A stretch of DNA of 64,000 bases from Streptomyces ruber (GCF_014648075.1 NZ_BMQK01000001.1:186001-250000), one strand, 5' to 3'. Numbered from the stretch's first letter, positions 46,504 to 55,291 are shown. The notes: generated by a model not told the origin, from the letters alone. Numbers and translations: made by a program.

Positions 46504-47625
46504 ATGGGTGTGGCGGCGACCGGTGGTGCCATCTGGGGCCGGATGGAGCAGCAGGACTTCCGCAGCCGGGTGCGCGGGACCCTGCTGGGCACCGCCGTCG
46601 GGGACGCGCTGGGCGCACCGCTCGACACGCTCACCCTGGAGGAGATCCGCGCGGCGCACGGCCCCGGCGGACTCACCGACCTGGCGCCCGCGTACGGCCG
46701 GCGTGGCACCGTCACCGGCGTCACGCAGCTCACGCTCTTCACGGTCGACGGACTGATCCGCGCCCAGGTGCGCCGCGACACCGGCGCCTGGCACCCGCCG
46801 ACGGACCTGCACCGCGCGTACCTCAGATGGGCGGCGACCCAGCACGACTGGGGGCCCGACGAGCGCCGCGCGGAGGACGGCTGGCTGGCGCGCGAGGAGT
46901 GGCTGTACGCCCGGCGCGACCCCGCCCGCGCCTGTCTGCTCGGCTTCGGCGACACCGTCATGGGCACGCTGGACGCCCCCAAGAACCCGGGTGAGCCGGG
47001 CCCGGAGGCGGCCGCCCGCTCCGCCCCCTTCGGGCTCCTGGTGGGCTGGGACCCGCAACTCGTGGTGCAGCTAGCCGTGGAGTGCGCCGCGCAGACCCAT
47101 GGGCACCCCGCGGCCTACCTCACCGCCGGGGCGTACGCCGCCGTCGTGCACGCGCTGGCGCGCGGCGGGAGCATCGACGCGGCCGTACAGCAGGCGCTGG
47201 CGCTCCTCGCCGCGCGCCCCGGCCACGAGCCGGTCACCGAGGCTCTCCAGGACGCCCTGGGGGCCGTACGGCAGGGCCTGCCGACGCCGGACCGGATCGA
47301 GGAGCTCGCCGGGGACGGCAGGGCGGAGGGGGCGCTCGCGGTGGCCGTGTACTGCGCGCTGGTCGGCGAGGACGTACGGCACGGGCTGTGCCTCGCCGTG
47401 AACCACGGCGGCCCGTCGGGCACCGCGGGCGCCCTCACCGGCGGCCTGCTGGGCGCCCTGCACGGCGAGACGGCCCTCCCGCCGGCCTGGCTGGCCGAAC
47501 TGGAGGGCCGTCCCACGATGCTGGTCCTGGCGGACGACTTCGCCATGGAGATGACCCAGGGGCCCGCACTCCACGGCCCGGCCGACTCGTCCCCGGCCTG
47601 GCTGGCCCGCTACCCGCGCGCGTAG
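46504..47625 (+). CDS. ADP-ribosylglycohydrolase-like protein lacking metal-binding acids
   Basis: 373 residues, ATG at 46504 after GGGGAGGCGGGG. The all-helical fold is recognisable: GTLLGTAVGDALGAPLDT, TQLTLFTVDGLIRA, AAYLTAGAYAAVVHALARGG, GTAGALTGGLLGALHG. However, active members have TDDTQMT and a GDSDSTG-type block binding two Mg ions. Here these read TGVTQLT and GGPSGTAG, so both acidic pairs are gone. It is probably a binding or regulatory pseudoenzyme rather than a hydrolase. Confidence 0.82.
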   Translation: MGVAATGGAIWGRMEQQDFRSRVRGTLLGTAVGDALGAPLDTLTLEEIRAAHGPGGLTDLAPAYGRRGTVTGVTQLTLFTVDGLIRAQVRRDTGAWHPPTDLHRAYLRWAATQHDWGPDERRAEDGWLAREEWLYARRDPARACLLGFGDTVMGTLDAPKNPGEPGPEAAARSAPFGLLVGWDPQLVVQLAVECAAQTHGHPAAYLTAGAYAAVVHALARGGSIDAAVQQALALLAARPGHEPVTEALQDALGAVRQGLPTPDRIEELAGDGRAEGALAVAVYCALVGEDVRHGLCLAVNHGGPSGTAGALTGGLLGALHGETALPPAWLAELEGRPTMLVLADDFAMEMTQGPALHGPADSSPAWLARYPRA

Positions 47626-47687
47626 CCGTCGCGCTCCCGCGCGCGAGCCGGCGCAGCCGTTCCCCGTGCCCCCGTGCCACCCGTGCC

Positions 47688-47735
47688 CGGACGGACCGGA
47701 CGGACCGGACGGACCGGACGGACCGGACGGACCGG
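47688..47735. repeat. 9-bp tandem repeat (5.3 copies)
   Basis: CGGACGGAC repeated five times plus CGG, between the convergent glycohydrolase-like and symporter genes. Confidence 0.95.
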
Positions 47736-47760
47736 AAGCACCGGAGGTCCGGGGGAGCAC

Positions 47761-49317
47761 TCAGTCCCGCACCTGATCCTTGGCCCGGACCCGGGACGGC
47801 ACCGCGGCCGCGGTCGCCGCGCCGTCCCCGTCCCCGTTGATGCGCCCGATGAGCGCGTCGCGCTCCGGCGTGTCCTCCGGCTTCACGAGGCCGATCACCA
47901 CGTACAGGATCAGCGAGACCGCCAGCGGGACGGAGACCTGGTACTGGAGCGGGGTGCCGCCCTCGATGTTCCAGCTGACCGGGTAGTTCATCAGCCAGAA
48001 GGCGAACAGACCGGCGGCCCAGCTGGTCAGCGCGGCCGTCGGGCCGGAGCGGCGGAACGCCGGCAGCATGCCGAGCATGAACGGGATGGCGATCGGCCCC
48101 ATCAGTCCGGCCACCCACTTCACGACCACGGTGATGATGTCCTCGAACGTCGGCGAGTTCACCTGCGTCGCGATCATCATGGACAGCAGCAGGAAGGTCA
48201 CGGTCGACCAGCGGGCCGCCAGCAGACCCGCCTTCTCCGACCAGGTGCGCGCCTGCTTGGCGAGCGCCGGCGCGATGTCCCGGGTGAACACCGCGGAGAT
48301 CGCGTTGGCGTCGGAGGAGCACATGGCCATGGTGTGCGAGAAGAAGCCGACGATCACGAGCCCGAGCAGACCGTGCGGCAGCAGTTGCTCCGTCATCAGC
48401 GCGTAGCTGTCCGAGGCGTCCGGGTTCTTCGCCTCGACGAGCAGCGGCGCGCACCACATCGGGAAGAACAGCACCAGCGGCCACACCAGCCACAGCGCGG
48501 CCGACAGCAGAGCCGAACGCGTCGCCTCGCGTGCGGACGACGTGGCCATGTAGCGCTGGGCCTGGTTCCACATGCCGCCGCTGTACTCGAAGGTCTTGAT
48601 GAAGGTGATCGCCACCAGGTAGGTCACGGTGTACGGCCCCGCCGTCGGCTCCGCGTGCCCGGAGGGCAGCTCGTCCCAGACGGTCCACAGCGTGGAGAAG
48701 CCGTTCAGCTCCACCATCACCGCCACCAGCATCGCGACGCCCGCGAAGAGCTGGATGATGAACTGTCCCATCTCCGTCAGCGCGTCCGCCCACAAGCCGC
48801 CCACCGTGCAGTAGATGCCGGTGATGATGCCCGTGATGAAGATGCCCTGGGTGATGGTGATTCCGGTGTAGATGGACAGCAGGGTGGCGATCGCCGCCCA
48901 CTTGGCGCCCACGTCCACGATCTTCAACAGCACCCCGGACCAGGCGAGCGCCTGCTGGGTGCCCAGGTTGTACCGGTCCTTGAGGTACTCCAGCGGCGAC
49001 GCCACCCCGAGCCGGGAGCGCAGCCGGTTGAGCCGGGGCGCGAACAGCCGGGCGCCGATGGCGATACCGACGGCGATCGGGAAGGACCAGGTGACGAAGG
49101 AGGTCACCCCGTACTGGTAGGCGATCCCGGCGAAGCCGGTGAACATCACCGCGCTGTAGCCCGACATGTGGTGCGAGATGCCGGAGAGCCACCATGGCAT
49201 CTTGCCGCCGGCGGTGAAGAAGTCGCTGACGTTGTCCACGCGTTTGTGCGACCAGAGGCCGATCGCGACCATCACACCGAAGTAGGCGATGAGCACGGTC
49301 CAGTCGAGACCGTTCAT
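47761..49317 (-). CDS. sodium:solute symporter (SSS family)
   Basis: 518 residues from ATG at 49317 behind GGGAGGAAG. About thirteen hydrophobic helices. SSS family marks: DFFTAGGKMPWWLSGISHHMSGYSAVMFTG, LFAPRLNRLRSRLGVASPLEYL, AWSGVLLKIVDVGAKWAAIATLL, and GFFSHTMAMCSSDANAISAVFTRDI. It should import a solute, for example a sugar, with sodium; the substrate is unknown. The cytoplasmic tail is acidic then basic. Upstream lie a TTGACC box (49433-49438) and a small dyad CGTTCAT-GGTG-ATGAACG at 49471-49488. Confidence 0.9.
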   Translation of the reverse strand: MNGLDWTVLIAYFGVMVAIGLWSHKRVDNVSDFFTAGGKMPWWLSGISHHMSGYSAVMFTGFAGIAYQYGVTSFVTWSFPIAVGIAIGARLFAPRLNRLRSRLGVASPLEYLKDRYNLGTQQALAWSGVLLKIVDVGAKWAAIATLLSIYTGITITQGIFITGIITGIYCTVGGLWADALTEMGQFIIQLFAGVAMLVAVMVELNGFSTLWTVWDELPSGHAEPTAGPYTVTYLVAITFIKTFEYSGGMWNQAQRYMATSSAREATRSALLSAALWLVWPLVLFFPMWCAPLLVEAKNPDASDSYALMTEQLLPHGLLGLVIVGFFSHTMAMCSSDANAISAVFTRDIAPALAKQARTWSEKAGLLAARWSTVTFLLLSMMIATQVNSPTFEDIITVVVKWVAGLMGPIAIPFMLGMLPAFRRSGPTAALTSWAAGLFAFWLMNYPVSWNIEGGTPLQYQVSVPLAVSLILYVVIGLVKPEDTPERDALIGRINGDGDGAATAAAVPSRVRAKDQVRD

Positions 49318-49566
49318 GGTGCTTCCTCCCGGGTTCCGCCCTCCCCGACCGTTTTGGTCAGGGCATGCCAAGGTTCCGCGAAGTGCCCGCTCATCGTGGG
49401 ATCGCTGGTGCACGTGCGACAACGGTTGGTAAGGTCAAGAGCGAGTAAAAAAGTTCGGAGAGCTGACTTACGTTCATGGTGATGAACGAGTCGGCGCCTC
49501 GCCTCGCTCAGCGGTGTGGATCAGAACATGTACGTGGACACAAGGGCGAGTGAGCCGAAGGGGTGC

Positions 49567-49642
49567 GCCTGTGTCGAGAGACCGAGCGCGCGGAGGCCCC
49601 GGCGGAGGAGGGGCTGAGCACGGTCGATCTCTCGACACAGGC
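49567..49642. repeat. 15-bp perfect inverted repeat with 46-base spacer
   Basis: GCCTGTGTCGAGAGA (49567-49581) and its complement (49628-49642). It is part of a 467-base noncoding region upstream of the symporter gene. The arms are long for an operator; a structured leader or remnant of a small element is possible. Confidence 0.8.
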
Positions 49643-49672
49643 TGAGGCGCCCCGGAGGCGAACCGAGCCCCG

Positions 49673-49725
49673 AAAAAAGGGGAGAACCCCCTCGGCCGGG
49701 ACGGCGATCCAGTCGAGAGGGTTCT
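49673..49725 (-). terminator. intrinsic terminator of the DUF397 gene
   Basis: On the minus strand AGAACCCTCTCG pairs with CGAGGGGGTTCT (one mismatch over 12 bp), then CCCC and six T residues. It begins 60 bases after the DUF397 stop codon and is one of the few T-run terminators in the window. Confidence 0.8.
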
Positions 49726-49784
49726 GTCTGTGGTGCGTATGCGGTTGTGGTGGTGCGGGTGCCGAGACCGGGAGGTATCGGCAC

Positions 49785-49979
49785 TCAGCCTTTGACCGAC
49801 GACACGAACAAGTTCCACGCGTCGGCGGGAAAGGCCAGGATCGGGCCGCCGTCGGACAACTTCGAGTCCCGGACCGCCAGTTGGGACGAGACGGGGGACG
49901 AGACCTCTACGCAAGCGCCGTTGCCCTGGGAGTACGAGGACTTGATCCACACGTTGGTGGCGCCCTGCTTGATTGCCAT
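49785..49979 (-). CDS. scr2: DUF397 protein, Scr2-like
   Basis: 64 residues, ATG at 49979 behind GGAGCAACC. The typical DUF397 layout: WIKSSYSQGNGACVEVSS, LAVRDSKLSDGGPILAFPADAWNLFVSSV. With the XRE/DUF5753 gene 285 bases upstream it forms the pair called Scr1/Scr2 in S. coelicolor (SCO4441/SCO4442), reported to influence antibiotic production and first discussed as a toxin-antitoxin-like pair. An intrinsic terminator follows. Confidence 0.85.
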   Translation of the reverse strand: MAIKQGATNVWIKSSYSQGNGACVEVSSPVSSQLAVRDSKLSDGGPILAFPADAWNLFVSSVKG

Positions 49980-50023
49980 GGTTGCTCCGGTAGCCAGTTG
50001 CTGAGTTGCTGAGTCCGCGCCGA

Positions 50024-50041
50024 AGGTTCCAAGCGGAACCT
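50024..50041. promoter_or_regulatory. inverted repeat upstream of scr2-like gene
   Basis: AGGTTCC-AAGC-GGAACCT, a 7-bp perfect dyad 45 bases before the DUF397 start and inside the 285-base gap to the XRE gene, which otherwise shows no feature. It may be an operator for the adjacent XRE regulator. Confidence 0.45.
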
Positions 50042-50264
50042 GTCATGCGCTTTTGCGCCAATCGATGTCACTCTGTGGCGTGATCGACGCTACTCGCCAA
50101 CATCGGTTTCCGGAGGGACTATTCACTCGACCGGGTGGCATATTCCAGTGCAGTCTTCCAACGGATCTCCCCAAGGTGTAATTTGCGGCGTTTGCCAGGG
50201 GCTCACGGAGCTCGTGGAAGCCACGGGGCCGGTGATGACCCTCTGGCCGCGACGCGGCTGCCCC

Positions 50265-51125
50265 TCAGGGGGTGTAGTCCTCCTCCACCACCTTGGAGAT
50301 GAACTCCCGGCTCTGCTCGGCCCCCAGGGCCTGGGCCCGCAGGTGCTCGTACATGACGCTGTACTTCTGCACGTCCTGCGCCTTCTCCAGGTACAGGTCG
50401 CTGGTGACGCCCTCGATGTACACCACGCTCGAATCGGCGGTGTCGGGGAACTCCAGAATCGCGTACTGGCCGCTCACGCCGGGGTGCGCGCCCATGCTGA
50501 AGGGGAGCACCTGCACCGTCACGTGCGGCAGTTCCGACTGCTTGATGAGGTGCTGGAGCTGCTCCCGCATGACGTCCCTGCCGCCGATGACCCGGCGCAG
50601 CGCCGCTTCGTCGAGCACGGTCCACAGGCGCAGCGGGTAGTCCGGTGAAGAGATACGTTCCTGTCGGCGCATGCGGACCTTGACGCGCTTCTCGACGTCG
50701 GCGGTGGGCGCCTCCACCAGCGCGCCGTCGATGAGGGCGGCCGCGTACGCCTCGGTCTGCAACAGGCCGGGCACGACCTGCGGATCGTAGACGCGCAGGC
50801 TGGCCGCGTCCGTCTCCAGACCGATGTAGACGCTGTACGGCACGTCGCCGAACGCGTGCCACCAGCCCTGCTGGCGCGAGTCCTTCGCCATCTGCATCAG
50901 CGAATCCACGACGCGGAGATCCTCGACCTCGTACACCCCGCACAGGTCGCGGACGTCGCGCTGGCTGATGCTGCGGCGGCCGTTCTCCAGCCGGCTGATC
51001 TTCGACTGGGACACCAGCAGGCGGTCCGCGACCTCCTCGGCCGTCATGCCCTTCTGTTCGCGGAGCCGGCGCAGCTCCTGGCCCAGCCGGCGCCGACGGA
51101 CGGTGGGATTGACATTGGACGGCAC
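50265..51125 (-). CDS. scr1: XRE/DUF5753 regulator, Scr1-like
   Basis: 286 residues, ATG at 51125 with GGAGGTGCAGG upstream. HTH about 13-65: GQELRRLREQKGMTAEEVADRLLVSQSKISRLENGRRSIS. DUF5753: GWWHAFGDVPYSVYIGLETDAASLRVYDPQVVPGLLQTEAYA, LPFSMGAHPGVSGQYAILEFPD, VVYIEG. It matches S. coelicolor Scr1 (SCO4441) in type and in its neighbours (GPP34 and carboxypeptidase genes upstream, glutathione peroxidase near). It probably controls its own transcription together with the DUF397 partner. Confidence 0.88.
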   Translation of the reverse strand: MPSNVNPTVRRRRLGQELRRLREQKGMTAEEVADRLLVSQSKISRLENGRRSISQRDVRDLCGVYEVEDLRVVDSLMQMAKDSRQQGWWHAFGDVPYSVYIGLETDAASLRVYDPQVVPGLLQTEAYAAALIDGALVEAPTADVEKRVKVRMRRQERISSPDYPLRLWTVLDEAALRRVIGGRDVMREQLQHLIKQSELPHVTVQVLPFSMGAHPGVSGQYAILEFPDTADSSVVYIEGVTSDLYLEKAQDVQKYSVMYEHLRAQALGAEQSREFISKVVEEDYTP

Positions 51126-51599
51126 GAACCTGCACCTCCGGCTGCGGGCCTGACAACTTTACGTATCTGCCAATGAGCAGACTGCCACCAAGGTGCTTAC
51201 TACCGCTGGGAAACAGCGGATATGCGCCTAGCACACGCCAGTTCGGGCCAAGGTTACGGCCGACGGTCACCGGATGGGGCGACTTCCGGCCGATACGGCC
51301 GAAGACGCAGCGCGGACGCGGCCGCGGATGCGGCCGCGCGGGGCGAGGCGGCCGTGGTCCCGTCATGGACCCACGGTCTCCTGCCCCGCGCGGGCCGGCG
51401 GCTCCCGAACCGGTTCCGGGGGACTGCGAACGGCGGTGCGGCGTAGGCGGTGCTTCGCGGTACCGCAGCGCGGTTGCCGCCGCGGCGCCGTGCTGTTCGT
51501 CGTGCTGTGCCGTACCGGGGTGCTCGTGCGTGCTGCTGTGCCTGCTGTTGTGCCTGCTGCTGTGTGTGCTGTGCGTGCTGTCGTGCGGTGACCCGGGGG
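51126..51599. other. intergenic region with CTG-rich repeats
   Basis: About 470 bases between the GPP34 stop and the XRE start. The part near 51126-51250 is less GC-rich and should hold the XRE promoter. Bases 51521-51588 are an imperfect array of TGTGCCTGCTGT-like units, giving Cys/Leu-rich or Gln/Ala-rich chance frames. No gene is supported. Confidence 0.6.
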
Positions 51600-52355
51600 T
51601 CAGTGCGCCACGACGCGCGCCATGGAGCCGTGGCGCGGCTGCATCGGAACGCCCCTGGCGGGTTCCGTCGCGCCCCTGGCTCCACCGGACGCCTGGCGGC
51701 CCGAGGGCGCCGGGCTGCGGCGTGGCTGCGCGCCGACGCCGTTCTGGACGTCCATCACGGCGTGCGCCACGAGTCCGCCCATGGGATCGTGCCGGATCAG
51801 ATCCCTGAGCCGGGAGCGGGACGACCGTCCCTCGTTCCCGGGGTACAGGTGCTTGCCGAGCCCGACCGCGTGGGCCAGGGCGGCGAGCGCGGCGGTCCGT
51901 GGGTCCGGCGGCACGCCGGTACGGATGGCCGCGTCCAGCCGGGCCCTGATCTCCCGGCTGATGGCCGTGTCCGTCGCCTGATAGCGCGTCGTCGGCAGCA
52001 CCCCGCACATCTGGCCGGCCACGGCATGCACCATGCCGCACCGTTCCAGGTGCGAGAGGTAGGTCTGGCGGAGCCCGAGACGCGGCCCGCCGATCCAGTG
52101 GACGGCCCGCACGGGAGCGCCGCGCCTGCGCAGCAACTCCAGTGCGGTATCCAAAGTCGGATCTCCAGTCGGCCGTGGCACCACCACGGCGATACGATCC
52201 CCGTCTGGGGCTATCCGTCCGGCCAGCGCCAGCTCCACTAGCTGTGCTCCGGCCAGACCGAGGTCGAGCGACTGCGGCTGCGCAGTGGTACCCGTGGCCG
52301 GGTCCAGTGCCAGCAGCAGAAGCTCCTCCGGAAGTGTTCTGCGGCTCCTGCCCAT
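51600..52355 (-). CDS. GPP34 (GOLPH3/Vps74)-family phosphoprotein
   Basis: 251 residues, ATG at 52355. The GPP34 pattern is clear: TLPEELLLLALDPATG, SLDLGLAGAQLVELALAGRIA, LLRRRGAPVRAVHWIGG, TYLSHLERCGMVHA, ARLDAAIRTGVPPDPRTAALAALAHAVGL. In eukaryotes these bind phosphoinositides at the Golgi; Streptomyces carry many, of unknown function, possibly at membranes. The last 50 residues are Arg/Gly/Pro-rich and extend beyond the domain. Divergent from the carboxypeptidase gene. Confidence 0.88.
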   Translation of the reverse strand: MGRSRRTLPEELLLLALDPATGTTAQPQSLDLGLAGAQLVELALAGRIAPDGDRIAVVVPRPTGDPTLDTALELLRRRGAPVRAVHWIGGPRLGLRQTYLSHLERCGMVHAVAGQMCGVLPTTRYQATDTAISREIRARLDAAIRTGVPPDPRTAALAALAHAVGLGKHLYPGNEGRSSRSRLRDLIRHDPMGGLVAHAVMDVQNGVGAQPRRSPAPSGRQASGGARGATEPARGVPMQPRHGSMARVVAH

Positions 52356-52421
52356 CCATGCCTCCCCGCGTGGATGAATGACAGGGTGACCCCTCTCACA
52401 TTGGTCTGTCGAGGGTGCGTG

Positions 52422-52443
52422 ACCGGTTCGTAGTGGAACCGGT
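52422..52443. promoter_or_regulatory. ACCGGTTC dyad between GPP34 and carboxypeptidase genes
   Basis: ACCGGTTC-GTAGTG-GAACCGGT is a perfect 8-bp inverted repeat in the 240-base divergent gap, 67 bases from the GPP34 start and 153 bases from the carboxypeptidase start. Operator-like. Confidence 0.5.
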
Positions 52444-52595
52444 AGGTATGTCGTTCTCGTCTACCGCTTGGGTCAAGCCCGCACACAGGACACTGGTACA
52501 TGGTTCGGACAGCGGCACGGTGGGCTGTTCCGGCGGGCGGTTCAGGGTTGGCAGGACGTGCGTCCCGGGAGCGGGACGGCGAAGAGGAGGCATCG

Positions 52596-55043
52596 GTGGC
52601 GGGCGAGTCCCCCGACAGGTCGAAGCGGTACGAGTCGTCGACGGGGTCGACGCCGGGGTCCGGAACCCCGGGGACGGGCGCGGCGGTCTCCGCGTCGGGC
52701 GACCCCCGTCTGACGATGGGCCGGGAGGCTGCCGTCCGGGGCACCGACCAGGCGACGGCCGTGTTCACCCGACGGGACCTGGCGGAGGCGGAAGCGGAGC
52801 GCAAGGACGAGAGCGCCGACGCGGAGGTCCCGGGGGCGTCCGCGGATGCGAAGACGTCCGAGGGGGCCGCGGAGTCCGGGGACTCCGTGAAGGAGGGCGA
52901 GGACTCGGCGGATGTGGACGCCGGGGCCGACGGTGCCGGGTCAGACGGTGCCGGGTCAGACAGTGCCGGGTCAGACAGTGCCGGGTCCGGCGGCACCGAC
53001 GGTGCGGATGACGACGGTACGGCCGATGACGAGCCGAAGGCCGGGACGAAGCCCGAGGACGGGGCCGAGGGCGCCGGGGACGACGGCGAGGGCAGGACCG
53101 GCGCCGGGGCGAAGGCGCAGCCGCAGGACGACGCCGGGAGCGACACCGGGGCCGGGACCGGGAGCGACACCGGGGCCGGGGCCGGGAGCGACACCGGGCC
53201 CAAGGGCGATTCCGAGAGCGCCGGCGACGCCGACACCGGCTCCCGCAAGGCGTCTGACAAGGCGTCCGACGAGGCCCCCGAGCCCCCGGTCGACCAGCCC
53301 ACGGCCATCTTCAAGGCCGTGCCCGCGCCCAAGGTCGACCAGCCCACCACCATGCTCAAGCTGGGCGACAAGCCGCCGGCCGGGAAGCCCGCGGCGGCCG
53401 ACACGGACACCGCCGCTGACGCCGACGACGAGGGCGGGCCGAAGCCGGACGCCGCCAAGCCGGACACGTCCAAGCAGGCCAAGTCCGAGCCGGACACGTC
53501 CAAGCAGGGCAAGTCCGAGCCGGACCTGGCCAAGCGGGACACGTCCAAGCCGGACCCGGCCGAACCGGACACCCCCGAACGCGACGCCGAACGCACCAGC
53601 AAATTCGTCGCCCTCAAGTCGCTCGACGAGCCGGCGCCCCGGAAGCCCGCCGCCACGGGCACAGCCGCCACGGGCGCCGCCACCGCGGCCGCCGCCCCCG
53701 CGGAGGCCACCGCTGCCGTCCCCCAGGTCGGCCCGGAGCGGACCACGCAGCAGCCCCTGCCGCCCAAGCCGCCGCTGGACCTGCTGGCCGAGCTGACGAA
53801 CACCCCGCCGCCTCCGCCCACCCCCATGCGCACGCTGGCCCGGCGGGTCAAGATCTGGACGCCGCTGGTCGTCCTGCTGCTGGTCGTCTTCGCGGTCGTA
53901 CAGTCCCTGCGCCCGTTGCCGGCGCCCACGCTCGACCTCGCCGCCGAGGACACGTACACCTTCGAGGGCGGCAAGCCCGACATCCCGTGGCCGTCCGCCG
54001 GGCAGGCGGCGCTGGACGTGCAGGGCATCGGCACGTTCGGCTCCTCGGGTGAGCAGAAGCCCGTGCCGATCGCCAGTGTCGCCAAGGTCATGACGGCCTA
54101 CCTCGTCCTGCGCGACCACCCGGTGAAGAGCGGCGAGGACGGCCCGATGATCGAGATCGACCAGACGGCCGAGGACGAGTCGGACGCCGGTGACGAGTCG
54201 ACGGTGAACGTGACCGCGGGCGACTCGATCTCCGAGCGGGAGGCCGTGGAGTCCATCCTCATCGCGTCCGCGAACAACGTGGCGCGGCTGCTGGCCCGCT
54301 GGGACGCGGGCTCCGAGGAGGCGTTCGTGGAGAAGATGAACAAGGCGGCCGAGGACCTCGGCATGACCAACACCACGTACACCGACCCGTCGGGCCTGAA
54401 CAACACCACGGTGAGCACGGCCGTGGACCAGGTGAAGCTGGCCAAGGAGGCGATGAAGCAGCCCGTGTTCCGGGAGGTCGCCGCGATGATGTCGTACGAC
54501 GACTACAAGGGCGTCAACCACTCCAACTGGAACCAGCTGGTCGGCAGCAACAACGTCGTCGGCATCAAGACCGGCACCACGACCTCGGCGCTCGGCAACC
54601 TGGTGTTCGCCGCGAAGCAGGAGGTCGACGGGGAGCCGCGCACGATCGTCGGGGCGGTGGTGCGCCAGCCCGCCGGCGGCCCGGACAACACCATCCTGGG
54701 CGCGGCCCTCTTCGAGGGCGACAAGCTGATCCGGGCCGCTCAGGGCGCGCTGGAGTCGGCGACGGTCGTGAAGAAGGGCGATGTCGTCGGGTACGTCGAC
54801 GACGGTCTGGGCGGCCGTACGCCGGTCGTCGCGACGGAGGACGTGCATGCCGTCGGCTGGGCGGGCCTGACGGTGAAGCTGACCTTCGAGGCCGGTGATC
54901 TGCCGCACACGGCGAAGGCCGGCACCGAGGTCGGCACCCTCACCGTGGGCGACGGCACGAGCAGCGCGGTCAAGGTGCCGGTGGCGCTCCGTACCGACCT
55001 CGTCGAACCCGGCTTCACGGACAAGCTGACCCGCCTGGGCTGA
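52596..55043 (+). CDS. D-alanyl-D-alanine carboxypeptidase with long acidic cytoplasmic tail
   Basis: GTG at 52596 five bases after GGAGG; 815 residues. Residues 1-425 are disordered and acidic: Ala/Gly/Asp/Ser blocks (DGAGSDGAGSDSAGSD), DTGAG repeats and KPDTSKQ repeats. One membrane helix follows (about 430-450, TPLVVLLLVVFAVV). The outer domain is a class A-type low-molecular-weight PBP: SVAK with Ser494 and Lys497, SAN (558-560) and KTG (658-660). It trims peptidoglycan stem peptides outside the membrane. Two PTAIF/PTTML-like short motifs repeat in the tail and could be phosphorylation or docking sites. Corresponds in position to SCO4439. Confidence 0.9.
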   Translation: MAGESPDRSKRYESSTGSTPGSGTPGTGAAVSASGDPRLTMGREAAVRGTDQATAVFTRRDLAEAEAERKDESADAEVPGASADAKTSEGAAESGDSVKEGEDSADVDAGADGAGSDGAGSDSAGSDSAGSGGTDGADDDGTADDEPKAGTKPEDGAEGAGDDGEGRTGAGAKAQPQDDAGSDTGAGTGSDTGAGAGSDTGPKGDSESAGDADTGSRKASDKASDEAPEPPVDQPTAIFKAVPAPKVDQPTTMLKLGDKPPAGKPAAADTDTAADADDEGGPKPDAAKPDTSKQAKSEPDTSKQGKSEPDLAKRDTSKPDPAEPDTPERDAERTSKFVALKSLDEPAPRKPAATGTAATGAATAAAAPAEATAAVPQVGPERTTQQPLPPKPPLDLLAELTNTPPPPPTPMRTLARRVKIWTPLVVLLLVVFAVVQSLRPLPAPTLDLAAEDTYTFEGGKPDIPWPSAGQAALDVQGIGTFGSSGEQKPVPIASVAKVMTAYLVLRDHPVKSGEDGPMIEIDQTAEDESDAGDESTVNVTAGDSISEREAVESILIASANNVARLLARWDAGSEEAFVEKMNKAAEDLGMTNTTYTDPSGLNNTTVSTAVDQVKLAKEAMKQPVFREVAAMMSYDDYKGVNHSNWNQLVGSNNVVGIKTGTTTSALGNLVFAAKQEVDGEPRTIVGAVVRQPAGGPDNTILGAALFEGDKLIRAAQGALESATVVKKGDVVGYVDDGLGGRTPVVATEDVHAVGWAGLTVKLTFEAGDLPHTAKAGTEVGTLTVGDGTSSAVKVPVALRTDLVEPGFTDKLTRLG

Positions 55044-55108
55044 CGTCCACCGCGCCCCGTCGCGCCGGTACACCACCGGCGTGCGCCCGCACCGGCGTGC
55101 ACCGCATC

Positions 55109-55153
55109 GCACCCCGTCGGAGGAGCACCACCGGAGGCTCCCCGGCGGGGTGC
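55109..55153. terminator. hairpin after the carboxypeptidase gene
   Basis: GCACCCCG (55109-55116) and CGGGGTGC (55146-55153) enclose a partly paired GGAG/CTCC interior. It lies 66 bases after the stop codon and is followed by GTGTTA. Confidence 0.55.
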
Positions 55154-55223
55154 GTGTTAGCGTCGCGCAATCGGCCGGGCCGAGCGGCGGGACAGGCGGC
55201 GGGCGCGGCGGGAAACGGGGCAC

Positions 55224-55291
55224 GGACACGTAGGAACACGTACAGACACGTACAGACACGTACGGACGCGTACGGCATGCGTACGACATGT
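55224..55291. repeat. 10-bp imperfect repeats (ACACGTACAG) upstream of a membrane protein gene
   Basis: About seven units of (A/G)(C/G)ACACGTA(C/G) with a 10-base period, several containing ACGTAC or CGTACG. They end 28 bases before the GTG at 55319, so they fall in the promoter or leader. Confidence 0.75.

Noticed and set aside
51450..51600. Cys/Leu-rich plus-strand frames around the CTG repeats
   Set aside because: Composition is created by the TGTGCCTGCTGT-type repeat; frames differ only by phase and there is no ribosome site or domain.
52400..52520. Minus-strand CPVCG-containing stretch suggesting a small zinc protein
   Set aside because: Codon third positions are not GC-rich, there is no start with a ribosome site, and it sits in the divergent promoter region of the carboxypeptidase gene.
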